Positions 9,223 through 18,380 are shown, counted from the stretch's first letter. The stretch is DNA of 64,000 nt from UBA2589 sp965223235 (GCA_965223235.1 CBDCVV010000016.1:207646-271645), one strand, 5' to 3'. Translations and numbers: made by a program. Notes: generated from the letters alone by a model not told the origin.

Positions 9223-10872
9223 TCAGCTGATCGGCCGCCGCACCGGCCCCCTTAGCCACCGACCCGGCTTCTCCCCGGTCAGTCCCCCATCGAGGATCAC
9301 CGGCACGCCGTTCACCAAGAGGTCGGTAATTCCCACACTGTACTGATGTGGATCCGTGTACGTTGCTCGGTCGCGGATCTCGGCGGGATCGAAGACGGCG
9401 ATGTCGGCGCGCATCCCTTCTGCGAGCACTCCCATGTCGGAACGCCCCAGCCAACGGGCAGGCACAGACGTCATCTTCATGACCGCCGCTTCCAGCGTGA
9501 GTACCTCCAGCTCGCGCACGTACCGTGAGAGGACGCGCGCGAAGGCTCCGTAGCTTCGTGGATGGGGGTAGCCGACGCCGTAGCCGACGGCGTCTCCGTC
9601 ACTCTCGATCATGGCGAGCGGGTGCTGCATGATCCGAATGACGTCTTCTTCCTCCATCGCGTGGTAGATCGCGCTGAAGCCCCCCTTCAGCTGAAGGTCG
9701 ATCGCCGCGTCGATGCCGTTCTCGAGGTTGGCTTCGAGGCCCTGGTCGGAAACCCAATCGGCGAGCGTTCGCCCGTTGTACGACTCGTCGGATGGAAGCA
9801 CGCGGAACTGCACGCGGCTGATGTCCTCCCCCACGCGGTCCGTGAGGAAGATGAAGCGCATGTCTTCTTCCATTCGCGCGCGGATCTCCACGTCTGCTAC
9901 CCGGGCCGCGAAGTCCTCATCGTCGCCGGCGAGAGCCCACTGGGGGAAAAGGATGGAGGAGCCTGTGCTCGACGCCGTATACGGATACAGGTCGTGGGTG
10001 ACCGTGAGTCCGGCCGCGTTTGCGGAGTCGATCATCGCGAGCGTGCGTTCGCTCCACCCCCATTGGCCGGCGCCCACCGCCTTGTGGTGATTGATCTGTG
10101 CCGGGATGTCCGCTTCGTCGGCGATCCGGATGACCTCCGCCACCGACTCGAGGAGTCCGCTGGCTTCGTTGCGCATATGGCTCACGTAGATACCACCGTG
10201 CTCCGAAGCGACCTTCGCCAGCTCGATGACCTCTTCCGTCTCGGCGAAGTTGGCCGGCACATAGAGCAGGCCGGTCGAGAGGCCGAGCGCACCGTCACGC
10301 ATCGACTGGTCTACGAGTGCCCGCCTCTCGTCGAGCTCGGCCGCCGTCGGCGCGCGGTCCTCCATCCCCATGACCTGCTTTCGCGTCCACGAATGGCCGG
10401 CGAAGAATCCCACGTTCGGGGACATCTCCAACGAGCTGGCGAACTCCTCGAGCGGCCAGGGTTGGTCTCCCGAATGGAGAGACGCGATGAGCGTGGTCAC
10501 GCCCTGGCGGAGGAAGTTCTCGGCCAACGGGTACTCGGCGATCGTTTGCTGCACGTGCGCATGGTTGTCGATGAAGCCAGGCGTGACGACCTGGCCGCTC
10601 GCGTCGATGACTGTACGGCCGCGAGATGCGTCGATCCCCTCGCGATCGATCAGGGCGATCCGGCCATCCAAGACGGCCACGTCCGCCCGGAACCGCGTCG
10701 ATCCGGTCCCGTCCACGACCTCCCCGCCGCGAATCACGACGTCGAACTCTTGTGCCGAGATCGGGGAAGGGGACACCACTCCGCCGAGAAGTGCCGTGCT
10801 TGCCGCGATGGCGAGCCGGATGGCGCAGCGCGCGGGGTTGAAGACGTGCCTGCCTGCGTCGGAGTGCGTCAC
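9223..10872 (-). CDS. N-acyl-D-amino-acid deacylase (D-aminoacylase-type amidohydrolase), exported
   Basis: A 549-residue metal-dependent hydrolase of the D-aminoacylase/Amidohydrolase_3 group. It should remove the acyl group from N-acyl-D-amino acids, e.g. from peptidoglycan or peptide debris. Motifs in order: VTPGFIDNHAHVQQ (metal-binding HxH), GVTTLIAS, YVSHMRNEASG, INHHKAVGAG and the late Asp in ESDGDAVGYG. The start is the GTG at 10872, seven bases after AGGAGG; longer in-frame openings upstream overlap another gene and lack homology. Residues 1-30 form a signal peptide (AIRLAIAASTALLGGVVSPSPISAQ), so it works outside the cytoplasm. It is the last gene of a four-gene operon, 40 bases after the TolB-like gene. 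Confidence 0.9.
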   Translation of the reverse strand: MTHSDAGRHVFNPARCAIRLAIAASTALLGGVVSPSPISAQEFDVVIRGGEVVDGTGSTRFRADVAVLDGRIALIDREGIDASRGRTVIDASGQVVTPGFIDNHAHVQQTIAEYPLAENFLRQGVTTLIASLHSGDQPWPLEEFASSLEMSPNVGFFAGHSWTRKQVMGMEDRAPTAAELDERRALVDQSMRDGALGLSTGLLYVPANFAETEEVIELAKVASEHGGIYVSHMRNEASGLLESVAEVIRIADEADIPAQINHHKAVGAGQWGWSERTLAMIDSANAAGLTVTHDLYPYTASSTGSSILFPQWALAGDDEDFAARVADVEIRARMEEDMRFIFLTDRVGEDISRVQFRVLPSDESYNGRTLADWVSDQGLEANLENGIDAAIDLQLKGGFSAIYHAMEEEDVIRIMQHPLAMIESDGDAVGYGVGYPHPRSYGAFARVLSRYVRELEVLTLEAAVMKMTSVPARWLGRSDMGVLAEGMRADIAVFDPAEIRDRATYTDPHQYSVGITDLLVNGVPVILDGGLTGEKPGRWLRGPVRRPIS

Positions 10873-10912
10873 CTGGGTGCCTCCTGATGTGGAACCACGA
10901 CTTAAGCCGAAA

Positions 10913-11941
10913 CTAGCGCGGCCTCCACGCCACCGCTCCGTCATTCGCGGCGTCGGTCGTGATTGCACGGAGATTCGTGCCGTCGTCGTCGACGACGTAC
11001 ACGTCCCAGTTTCCGGCCCGTCGACTTTCGAACGCGATCTGAGTGCCGTCGGGAGACCATTCGGCGCCGGCATCCCGGCTCGGCTCCCCCCCGACGATCC
11101 TGCTCTTGCTGAAGCCGTCACGCGACGCGAGCCACACGTCCCAGAAGGTGTCGTCTCGGTTCGAGAGGAAGAGGAGCGCGAGTCCGTCGGGGGCCCAACG
11201 CGGCTGAATGTCATGGGCGGCGTCGACGGTGATTTCGGTCTGGATCCTCGACGTGGACCCGACGGTCATGATGTCGGATGCGCCGTCGCGGTTCGTTTGG
11301 AAGGCGATCCAACTCCCCAGCGGGCTCCAGCGCGGATGGTCCGCATCGGCCTCCACGCCCGTCGTGAGTCGACGGATCCCGCCGAACTCCTCTCGGATGT
11401 AGATCGCGCTCCGTGGATCCCGCCCCGAGGTGAAGGCGAGCCGATCGTCCACCGGTGAGTATCTGGGCTCTCGATCCGGGGCGGCGTGCTGAGTGAGGTT
11501 CTCCAGCTGGGAGCCGTCCGCGCGCACGCCATAGATCTCCAAGTTCCCGTCTCGATCCGAGGTGAACGCGAGCCGCACCCCGTCGGGGGCCCACGACGGT
11601 TCGTAGTCGTCAGCGGTCGCATCATTGGAGACGTTGGTGACCGTTCCTCGCCCGAGGTCCAACACCATCACTTCTCTAGCCGGACCGTTCTGTCGAGTGA
11701 AGGCGATGCGTTGTCCGTCTGGAGACCACACCGGCTCGCGGTCATGGTCTGCGTGCCCGGTGAGGTTGATGAGCGCCCCGGTTGCGTCCACGCCGTAGAT
11801 CTCGTCGTTCCCATCGCGGGCTGACACCAGGGCCATCGTGAAGTCGATGTCGGCGTGTGGTCCGATAGGCTCTGCAGACCCACAGGCGGCAGCGCTCGTC
11901 ACGAGGAGGAGACCGACGACCACGCTTGCGAAGTCCCTCAT
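10913..11941 (-). CDS. TolB-like PD40 beta-propeller lipoprotein
   Basis: A 342-residue protein that is almost entirely PD40/WD40-like repeats, each with the signature PxWSPDGxxIAFxSxR(D) (e.g. REPVWSPDGQRIAFTRQ, AEWSPDGTQIAFESRR). A short hydrophobic N-terminus ends in SAAACG, a lipoprotein cleavage site. Such TolB-like propellers act as protein or peptide binding platforms at the membrane; no catalytic domain is attached. Its ATG overlaps the stop of the M6 protease by four bases (ATGA), so it is translationally coupled to it. In this operon it could assist substrate recognition for the protease or the deacylase, which is inference from context. Confidence 0.85.
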   Translation of the reverse strand: MRDFASVVVGLLLVTSAAACGSAEPIGPHADIDFTMALVSARDGNDEIYGVDATGALINLTGHADHDREPVWSPDGQRIAFTRQNGPAREVMVLDLGRGTVTNVSNDATADDYEPSWAPDGVRLAFTSDRDGNLEIYGVRADGSQLENLTQHAAPDREPRYSPVDDRLAFTSGRDPRSAIYIREEFGGIRRLTTGVEADADHPRWSPLGSWIAFQTNRDGASDIMTVGSTSRIQTEITVDAAHDIQPRWAPDGLALLFLSNRDDTFWDVWLASRDGFSKSRIVGGEPSRDAGAEWSPDGTQIAFESRRAGNWDVYVVDDDGTNLRAITTDAANDGAVAWRPR

Positions 11942-13590
11942 GAGCCGCCGACCCTCGCTCGGGCCGCAGCGCTCGGGTGTTCGTTCAGGTACAGTGCGAG
12001 GTCGCCGAGATCGTACGTCCCGTTCGCGTTCCCGAGCCGATCGATGAACGCCTTCTCCTCTTCGTTCGGCTCGGACCCGCCGTGAAAGAACGGTGCGAAA
12101 AGAGCGTCCGGATCTATCGTCCTCGTCGACAGCACGATGCGAGCTTCGCCATCGATCACCTGCATCGATCGAATCGAGACGTCCGTCGGGGCCCCGGAGT
12201 TCAAGCGCGTCGACGGAGAGGTCGTATTCGTGACACGGTGCACCGGTCCGATCGAGAAGATGTCTCCGGCCTCGCCTCGATTCCCACCCTCGCCCTCCGG
12301 GATGAGCAGGCTGCCATTGTCATCCGCCTCCAAAAGCGAGGCGAGGTAGGTACGTGGGCACCCACGGCATCGGCGCGCACCTGTGATCCGCGTCTGATCG
12401 ACGTGGTGAACCAAGATGCCTGTGCCGGGAAGGTTCAGATCGAAGCCCGTCCCGTCACGGTACTCGACCAAGAGATATTCGGTCGGGGATAGGTCGACTC
12501 GGAGGACCTCCCCAGACGACTCGACCGGCTGCAGAATGATCTCCTCCTCGAGCGTCGACCCGGCTACGACCATCTCCGGGAGCCAGCCGAGCCACTCCTT
12601 CTCCCACGGGCCGAAATGCGGAGGCCGATCCCATCGGCCCTGGGCCAAAGCCGGCCCGCAGCCCCACTGGCCGGCGGCCATGATCGACCAGCATCCGACG
12701 ACCCAGTTGCGGAGACTGGCGAAGATGCCCTCCGTCTGGTCGTAGAGATCTGGCAAGCCGAGTGCGTGCCCGAACTCATGGGCGATGACGACCGTCGTCT
12801 GGATCGAGCCGTCGCATCGTTCTGCCGGTTGCACGATGTAGTCGTTCGCACGAATCGGCTCGCCGTCGATTCCGAGATCCTCGCTCACGAACGGTCCGTC
12901 ACCCCACGCGCTGATCGTTGCTCGGTGTCCCCAGATCGTCGGGCCGTTCCCCTGACAGGTGGCGAGTGCCTCCAAATGCTCCACAGCGAGCGCATCCACT
13001 ACGCCGTCGTCGTCGCCGCTGTTGGGAATCCCGTCGGGACCGTCATTGTCGAAGAGCGCGAAGTCGACCGTCGCGTCGGCGAGCGCGAGCGCTTCCTTGA
13101 TGAAGTCGCCCGTGCGGGCATCATCCCCAAGACCGAATGAGGTGCCGCTCACTTCGGCGACGGTGAGGCTCGTTTGGACCCACGGAGCGACTTCCCCCCT
13201 CACGGTGAAGAGTCCGCGGGACGACACCTCATAAAACTCCGTCATCGTCCCCGCGGGATTCGGACCATCGAAGAGCACGGCTTGGAGCTGCTCGCGAGTC
13301 ACCGATGGCTCCCTAGAGTCCGCGAAGTAGGCGGGCACGACCAAGAGGGGGAACTCGCCGGTCACCGGTACCCCATCGGCTCGTCCTGCGCCGACGCGCG
13401 AAATCCAACCGCCGGTCAGCTCAAAGAACGAGGGTTCGGCTTGCAGGCGTGCGAAGTACGGCGCGGGGAGCTCTTTCTGCAGAACCAGCGAGGCCATCTC
13501 GATGTCTTGAGCCGCGGCATCTCCCGCTCCCGATCCGAGGACTCCCGTCGAGAGCGCGACCCCTGCTGCGGCCAGCCACCGCCTACTCAT
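11938..13590 (-). CDS. Secreted M6-family zinc metalloprotease with C-terminal dockerin-like motif
   Basis: A 550-residue protein with a signal peptide (AAAGVALSTGVLGSGAGDAAAQ) and an immune-inhibitor-A-like M6 protease domain. The zinc motif is HEFGHALGLPD (residues 271-281: His271, Glu272, His275, Asp281), and a Met-turn follows in WSIMAAG (about 301-307). A beta-rich domain lies between about 370 and 500. The last about 35 residues contain LGNANGTYDLGDLALYL, resembling one calcium-loop/helix repeat of a type I dockerin, with Asn, Asn, Asp and Asp at loop positions 3, 5, 9 and 12 but Leu at position 1. It is preceded with an 8-base overlap by a small lipoprotein gene and followed with a 4-base overlap by a TolB-like lipoprotein. 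Confidence 0.88.
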   Translation of the reverse strand: MSRRWLAAAGVALSTGVLGSGAGDAAAQDIEMASLVLQKELPAPYFARLQAEPSFFELTGGWISRVGAGRADGVPVTGEFPLLVVPAYFADSREPSVTREQLQAVLFDGPNPAGTMTEFYEVSSRGLFTVRGEVAPWVQTSLTVAEVSGTSFGLGDDARTGDFIKEALALADATVDFALFDNDGPDGIPNSGDDDGVVDALAVEHLEALATCQGNGPTIWGHRATISAWGDGPFVSEDLGIDGEPIRANDYIVQPAERCDGSIQTTVVIAHEFGHALGLPDLYDQTEGIFASLRNWVVGCWSIMAAGQWGCGPALAQGRWDRPPHFGPWEKEWLGWLPEMVVAGSTLEEEIILQPVESSGEVLRVDLSPTEYLLVEYRDGTGFDLNLPGTGILVHHVDQTRITGARRCRGCPRTYLASLLEADDNGSLLIPEGEGGNRGEAGDIFSIGPVHRVTNTTSPSTRLNSGAPTDVSIRSMQVIDGEARIVLSTRTIDPDALFAPFFHGGSEPNEEEKAFIDRLGNANGTYDLGDLALYLNEHPSAAARARVGGS

Positions 13591-13984
13591 GGATCCGTAC
13601 CTCGTACCCGTCGAGCGACGTCGGTACGTGGGCGTTCCCGTCCGCCACCTCTACCAGGGTTGCCCCGAGCGTTCCATCCCAGTTGAGCGGCGGCACGACC
13701 CGGACGCGGATATCGCCTGGTTCGTGGAGGACAACGATGGCGCGGTCCGACCCGGGCGATCGATCGTAAAAGATGTCCCCCCCGGGAACCGAGGCGATGC
13801 CTACACCGGTGAGGTCGAGAACGGCAGCTAATACCGGGCCCGGAGCAACGACCTCGATCTCTCGCCAGCCGGAGGTCTCCGCGACGGTCGGCTCGGACTC
13901 GCACCCTACGCACGCCGCGAGAAGTACGAAGAGCGGCCAGCGCGCCCGTCGGGTGAGGTTGCCCATCTCCATCGACACCAGCAC
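13583..13984 (-). CDS. Small lipoprotein, possible partner of the dockerin-tailed protease
   Basis: About 130 residues with an N-terminal lipoprotein signal (RRARWPLFVLLAACVGC). The start is uncertain: a GTG at 13984 and in-frame ATGs at 13972 and 13966 all precede the same signal. The mature part is one all-beta domain: GPVLAAVLDLTGVGI, a middle strand block (DRAIVVLHEPGDIRVRVVPP), and a closing ATLVEVADGNAHVP. From memory the pattern resembles small secreted domains of Gemmatimonadota that precede protease genes, and it is loosely reminiscent of a cohesin fold; this is not established. The gene overlaps the M6 protease by 8 bases, and they are surely co-expressed. Confidence 0.65.
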   Translation of the reverse strand: MLVSMEMGNLTRRARWPLFVLLAACVGCESEPTVAETSGWREIEVVAPGPVLAAVLDLTGVGIASVPGGDIFYDRSPGSDRAIVVLHEPGDIRVRVVPPLNWDGTLGATLVEVADGNAHVPTSLDGYEVRIHE

Positions 13985-14064
13985 GGTTGGGTGAACGACT
14001 TCTACTCCGAGAAATCTACGCCGACCGCCGACACTTCTGTCGCTGGCCGGTAGAGGAGGGGCCC

Positions 14065-15216
14065 GTGTTGCGTGAGCTGAGTGACCGACTGAAGGAGTGC
14101 GGCGAAGAGTTGCCGGGGATCCGAGCGTATCATCGCATCGACGGGCCGGGCTCGAGCCTCGACCTCCGGGAGTTCCAGCAAGCTCTCTGGAGCGTGCCGC
14201 CCGAGTGGGATGGAGCGAGCGACCTCGGAGCGGCGGACGACCCCTCCTTCGCGCTCTCCGCTCGCCTCCCCCGCACGGTCGCGATCACGATCGATACGGG
14301 CACGGTCGTCACAGCCGAGCCGTTCGAGAAAGGGCAGCTGTGCGTCGAATCGACGGAATACGAAACCGTCGTTGCGGGTGCGCCCGGGCAGATCCCACCG
14401 ACACGGGCCAACTGGCTCTTGAAGATCGTGGAGGCGTTCGGGATCTCGGGGGTGAAGTTCGTCCTTAAGAACCTCGTCGATGGGACGCACTCCTCCGGCT
14501 TGGGAGGCTCGGCGACCGCGACGACGGCCGTCGCCCTCCTCGCGAACCGCCTCGCCGGTCGGCCGCTCGACGGAGTCCAGATCGTAGGCATGGCGTCGCG
14601 CATGGAGACCGAACTCGGGGTCAGTCTCACCGGCACCCAGGAACAATCCAACGTCGTGTTCGGTGGGGTGGTCGACTACGTCTGGTGCCCGTGGGGAGAG
14701 CCCGGCGTGCCGGGGTCTGGATACGGGTCTTCCATACGCTCGGAGTTGATCGCGCCGGAGCGCTACCCGGAGTTGGACACCCGCACGGCGATCTTCCATA
14801 CGGGACGTGCCCGAGCGAGCTCTGACACGAACGCCGCATGGGTCGCTGCGCTCGGAAACGGTGATCAACAGCGTTGGATCGACCGGAAGCTCGAAGCCGC
14901 ATACGCCTACCGCGAAGGGATCAGGACGGAGAATTGGGCGGCGGTAAGCGAAGCGATCGAATCGTATCGCCACGCTCGCACGACTCTGTGCGCGGATTAC
15001 ATGACCGGGGCCGACGAAATGCACCGGATGGCGCTCGACGCCGGTGGGGTGGTATTCCCGCTAGGGGCGGGGGGAGGGGGCGGCGTACTGGTCTTCCACC
15101 AGGATCCAGATGGACTCCGTGGAGTGGCAGAGACGCTGCGAGGCTCTTTTCGCGAAATCCCCTTCCGACTACGTGCAACCGGTCACGACTTCCTGAACTT
15201 TGCCACCTGGGACTGA
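14065..15216 (+). CDS. GHMP-family sugar kinase
   Basis: A 383-residue GHMP kinase that phosphorylates a small metabolite with ATP. The ATP-binding loop is GLGGSATATTAVALL (motif 2) at about residue 142, and the C-terminal motif 3 is GAGGGGGVLVF. The N-terminal RIDGPGSSLDL matches the RISFAGGGTDL block of heptose-7-phosphate and fucose kinases, so a sugar or sugar-phosphate substrate is likely. I start at GTG 14065, because AGGAGGG lies four bases upstream; TTG 14068 has slightly better spacing, and an upstream TTG at 13987 lacks a ribosome site. No heptose-pathway genes are adjacent, so the substrate stays open. It is transcribed divergently from the small lipoprotein gene. Confidence 0.8.
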   Translation: MLRELSDRLKECGEELPGIRAYHRIDGPGSSLDLREFQQALWSVPPEWDGASDLGAADDPSFALSARLPRTVAITIDTGTVVTAEPFEKGQLCVESTEYETVVAGAPGQIPPTRANWLLKIVEAFGISGVKFVLKNLVDGTHSSGLGGSATATTAVALLANRLAGRPLDGVQIVGMASRMETELGVSLTGTQEQSNVVFGGVVDYVWCPWGEPGVPGSGYGSSIRSELIAPERYPELDTRTAIFHTGRARASSDTNAAWVAALGNGDQQRWIDRKLEAAYAYREGIRTENWAAVSEAIESYRHARTTLCADYMTGADEMHRMALDAGGVVFPLGAGGGGGVLVFHQDPDGLRGVAETLRGSFREIPFRLRATGHDFLNFATWD

Positions 15217-15232
15217 AGGTCGCTTCGCGGCG

Positions 15233-17950
15233 CTACTCGGAACGGAGAGCCTGAGCCGGATCGGTTCGCAACGCCCTGACCGTTCCGGGCGACGCTGCGG
15301 CTAATCCGGTCATCAGAATCACCGCCGCAGGGAGCGCGAGCGCCGATATCGGGAGCGCCTCGACGTCGTACAGGAGCGACTGGATGACCGTGTACAAGGG
15401 GAAGGCGGCGGCACCTCCTAGAAGCAGGCCGGCCGCGAGCCAAACAAAGGAGCGTGATGCGACCTCGCGGGCGATTCCCCCTGCGGGTGATCCGAGTGCG
15501 ATCCGAACGCTCAACTCACGCTGCCGCTGTTGCACCGAGTCGTGCAACACGCCGTAGAGTCCGACGCCCGCCAGTAGGAGGGCAACGAGCGCAAAGAATC
15601 CGCCGAGCGAGGCGAGAAGCCGCTCACGGACCGTATGCCTGCGGTTGATCTCGTTCTGCGTCCGGGTGCGTGACACGACGAAGCCGTTCCCGGCGTCGGC
15701 CACAGTTTCCCGGAGGGCGGGGGAAAGGCTTTCGATGTCGCCACCCGCTGCCTGGATCATGAACGCTCCAAAGCCGCGTGCCTGATCGGTCCCGTCCGTA
15801 GATCGAGATTCACATGGCACGTACACTGCCGGTGGTGGAGAGCTGCGCAGGTTGAGGTAGCGCACGTCGGTGACGACACCAACGATGCGTGACCGCGTCC
15901 GAGTACCGTTGAAGTGAACCTGCTCGAAGCTCTGGTCGAGCACGGACTCTCTTCCGGCGTACGTCCGAACGAACGCCTGGTTCACAAGCACGACATCGGG
16001 ATTGCGGTCGTCCGAGCGGAGATCTCTTCCTTCCATGAGTTCCACGCCCATGACGTCGATCCAGCCAGGTGAGACACAGAGTATCTCGGTCGAAATATCT
16101 CGGTTCGGCTCCTGTCCGTCGTATGCGATGATCGCGTTGGAGCTGGACCCGTCCAACAGCGGCCACCCAGCGAGCGCTACCCGACGAACTCCCGGTACCG
16201 CTGAGAGTGCGTCCGCCATCTCGCGCCAGGCAGCGGCATCCGCAGCTGGGCGAGCCTGCACCGAAAGCGCCACGACATCGTCGGAGCGGAAGCCGGTGCC
16301 CAGCTGCGAAAGATCTTTCGCGGTCGCTGTGAAGAGTCCGGCTCCAAAGAGGACCAGAAAGCAGAACGCGGCCTGTACCGCGACGAGTGCGTGCGGGGTT
16401 CTCCGCGAGATGCTCCCGCTCGACCCACCCTTGAGCGCGTGAATCGGGTGGACCTTCGAGGCCCACCAGGCGGGTGCCAGCCCAAAGAGACCGGCCGTAC
16501 CCAGAGTCAGGGCGAAGCTGAACAGGGCGAGCCGCCCGTCGAAGGGAAGCAGCAGCCGTACGGGATCGCCGGTTTCGGAGAGGGTGCGAAGGACTGCGGG
16601 CACAGCCCATGCCGAGAGCGCGAGCCCCGCAGCCGTCGCGACCACCGCGATGAGGGAGCTCTCGATTAGTGCGAGCTGAATCAGTCGCCCACGTCCGGCC
16701 CCGATCGAAACCCGCACCGCGGAATCGAGGCGCCGCCGCCCCGCCCGCACGATGAGAAGGTTCGCGACGTTCGTCGATGCGATGAGAAGGACGAGAGCCA
16801 CCAAGACACTCAGTGCGGCGAGCGGTCGCCTAAACTCTTCCTGGACCGCGGACGTGCCGGCCGATGCGGGATTGAGCACGAGCTCCGTCTCGCTCAGGAA
16901 ATGCGCCCGACGTTCGGCCGTCCACGCCGAGATCATGGCGGTCCGCACCTCCTGAAAGGCGATCCAGGATCTCTCGAGCTGGGCCAATACGACGCTCTGA
17001 TCGTGTTCGCCGTCGATCCGGAGATAGGCCGAGAGCCCGTTCTGGAAGGGGTTTCGGACATCGCGGCCCATCATGGTCGGGATGAACATGTCGGCCATCC
17101 GGCCCGTCTGTGTCCCGGTGAACGAGCCGTCGACCACGCCGACCACTTCGTACGGCTGACTCCCCATGAGGATCGTCGAACCGAGAACATCCGATCTGCC
17201 TCCGAAACGGCGCTGCCAGAAGTCGTTTGTCACGACCACGACGGGGTGCTCGCCGGGAGTCACATCGTCCGCTGCCGAAAGGAGACGACCGACGGCCGGC
17301 CGCGTACCGAGCACGGAGAAGGCGTCTCCCGAGAGGCGCTGCATGTACACGGACTCGGGATGGATCGCATCTCCCACCCGAACGGTGGTGCGGTATGTCC
17401 GCGATGCCATGAAGAGTCGGGCGTCCGGCTCGACCTCGCTCTTCATCGCCTCGAACATCACGTAGGGACCGCTGTCCCACCCCTCGGGACCTTCCGTGGG
17501 TTGCGTGGTCCGGTACGAAAGGGCGTACAGCTCCTGGGGTTCGTGGACCGGGAGTGGGCGAAAGAGTAGGCCGTCGACGAGGCGGAAGGCGGAGGTGCAG
17601 GCTCCGACGGCCAGCGCGAGCGACAAGACCGCCGCGGCCGAGGTCGTGGGATCGCGCATGAGACGACGGAAGGAGAGGCGCACGTCGGTCGCCAGCGATC
17701 CTGCGGAGGCGGTGACACCGGAAGAGCCGAAGGCGGACAGCCGGGCGGAAGCCGCCTGGATGAGAACGTCGGCCACTCCCCGCGCGGTTAGCTCGGCGAC
17801 CTCCCATTGACTCGTCGCGTCTTCGATGCGGCTCTCGAAGAGCTCGAGCATGTCGCGTCCGTAGTCGTTGCGCAGCTCCCGTGGGAGTAGGCGCACGACT
17901 CCAGCGTAGAGTCTTCCCACCCACCCCGACCGACGGTTCCCCGGTGTCAC
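15233..17950 (-). CDS. ADOP-type ABC permease (MacB/FtsX-like, duplicated)
   Basis: A 905-residue membrane protein of the ADOP kind described from Acidobacteria. The N-terminal cytosolic domain (RLYAGVVRLLPRELRNDYGRDMLELF) is followed by two copies of a MacB periplasmic domain plus FtsX domain. The first half runs to about residue 440, and the second begins around RTPHALVAVQAAFCFLVLFGAGLF. Eight membrane helices are expected. FtsX motifs such as RIALGSPAGGIAREVASRS are near the C-terminus. These permeases lack an ATPase, and no ABC ATPase is adjacent, so the energy source and cargo are unknown. The preceding PadR gene overlaps its start by four bases, so PadR should control it. Confidence 0.88.
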   Translation of the reverse strand: MTPGNRRSGWVGRLYAGVVRLLPRELRNDYGRDMLELFESRIEDATSQWEVAELTARGVADVLIQAASARLSAFGSSGVTASAGSLATDVRLSFRRLMRDPTTSAAAVLSLALAVGACTSAFRLVDGLLFRPLPVHEPQELYALSYRTTQPTEGPEGWDSGPYVMFEAMKSEVEPDARLFMASRTYRTTVRVGDAIHPESVYMQRLSGDAFSVLGTRPAVGRLLSAADDVTPGEHPVVVVTNDFWQRRFGGRSDVLGSTILMGSQPYEVVGVVDGSFTGTQTGRMADMFIPTMMGRDVRNPFQNGLSAYLRIDGEHDQSVVLAQLERSWIAFQEVRTAMISAWTAERRAHFLSETELVLNPASAGTSAVQEEFRRPLAALSVLVALVLLIASTNVANLLIVRAGRRRLDSAVRVSIGAGRGRLIQLALIESSLIAVVATAAGLALSAWAVPAVLRTLSETGDPVRLLLPFDGRLALFSFALTLGTAGLFGLAPAWWASKVHPIHALKGGSSGSISRRTPHALVAVQAAFCFLVLFGAGLFTATAKDLSQLGTGFRSDDVVALSVQARPAADAAAWREMADALSAVPGVRRVALAGWPLLDGSSSNAIIAYDGQEPNRDISTEILCVSPGWIDVMGVELMEGRDLRSDDRNPDVVLVNQAFVRTYAGRESVLDQSFEQVHFNGTRTRSRIVGVVTDVRYLNLRSSPPPAVYVPCESRSTDGTDQARGFGAFMIQAAGGDIESLSPALRETVADAGNGFVVSRTRTQNEINRRHTVRERLLASLGGFFALVALLLAGVGLYGVLHDSVQQRQRELSVRIALGSPAGGIAREVASRSFVWLAAGLLLGGAAAFPLYTVIQSLLYDVEALPISALALPAAVILMTGLAAASPGTVRALRTDPAQALRSE

Positions 17951-18321
17951 GCTCCGCTGCCTGTGGCCAGCGCCCCAGCCTCCTCGAGCAGGCCCTGCAT
18001 GCGACTCACTTCAGCAGCCAGGGTCGCTCGGCCGAGCGCGGTGAGGTCAAAGAACTTCCTCTCGCGGTGGTCCGACGAATCGTGAGGTGGTGACACCTCC
18101 TCGACGAGGCCATCGTCCCGAAGTCCCCGAATTCGGCGGTACAGATTCGCCGGCTGTACACGCTGGCCATCTCTCGCCTCGATCTCCTTCACCAGCCGGT
18201 ATCCATGCAGCGGCTCACCGCGAAGTGCGAGAAGGATACGAAAGTGAATCGGATGGAGTGGCAGGAAGTCCTGCGGAGTACCGGAACTGGAGGCCATGTC
18301 GGATCGTCTCGAGGAAGTCAT
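17947..18321 (-). CDS. PadR-family transcriptional repressor paired with ADOP permease
   Basis: A 124-residue winged-helix regulator of the PadR family. It has the diagnostic N-terminal block FRILLALRGEPLHGYRLVKEIEARDGQRVQPANLYRRIRGLRDDGLVEE, followed by the wing (ERKFFDLTALGRATLAAE) and a short C-terminal dimerisation helix. PadR proteins repress their own operons and release DNA on binding an effector or small molecule. Its stop overlaps the ADOP start (ATGA). Upstream, three copies of an ATAGTGTC element surround a perfect -35 hexamer, a typical repressor operator. The start could also be the internal ATG at 18297, since the 5' leader would otherwise be very short. Confidence 0.88.
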   Translation of the reverse strand: MTSSRRSDMASSSGTPQDFLPLHPIHFRILLALRGEPLHGYRLVKEIEARDGQRVQPANLYRRIRGLRDDGLVEEVSPPHDSSDHRERKFFDLTALGRATLAAEVSRMQGLLEEAGALATGSGA

Positions 18322-18336
18322 CGGTTCGCCTGCGCC

Positions 18337-18380
18337 ACAATAGTGTCACGGTCGACATAGTGTCAATAGCGACACTATTG
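18337..18380 (-). promoter_or_regulatory. Promoter and operator of the PadR-ADOP operon
   Basis: On the minus strand a perfect -35 hexamer TTGACA (18366-18361) and a -10 TATTGT (18342-18337) are 18 bases apart. They are interleaved with inverted repeats: ATAGTGTC at 18340-18347 and 18357-18364, and the complementary GACACTAT at 18371-18378. AATAGTGTC (18339-18347) and GACACTATT (18371-18379) are exact reverse complements. The layout is what one expects for autorepression by PadR. Confidence 0.7.

Noticed and set aside
9562..10887. A 441-codon plus-strand open frame opposite the D-aminoacylase gene.
   Set aside because: The minus strand carries all amidohydrolase motifs; the plus-strand product is His/Arg/Asp-rich noise.
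10873..11214. An upstream extension of the D-aminoacylase frame (Ser/Arg/Thr-rich residues).
   Set aside because: It overlaps the TolB-like gene and lacks a signal peptide; the GTG at 10872 with AGGAGG explains the start.
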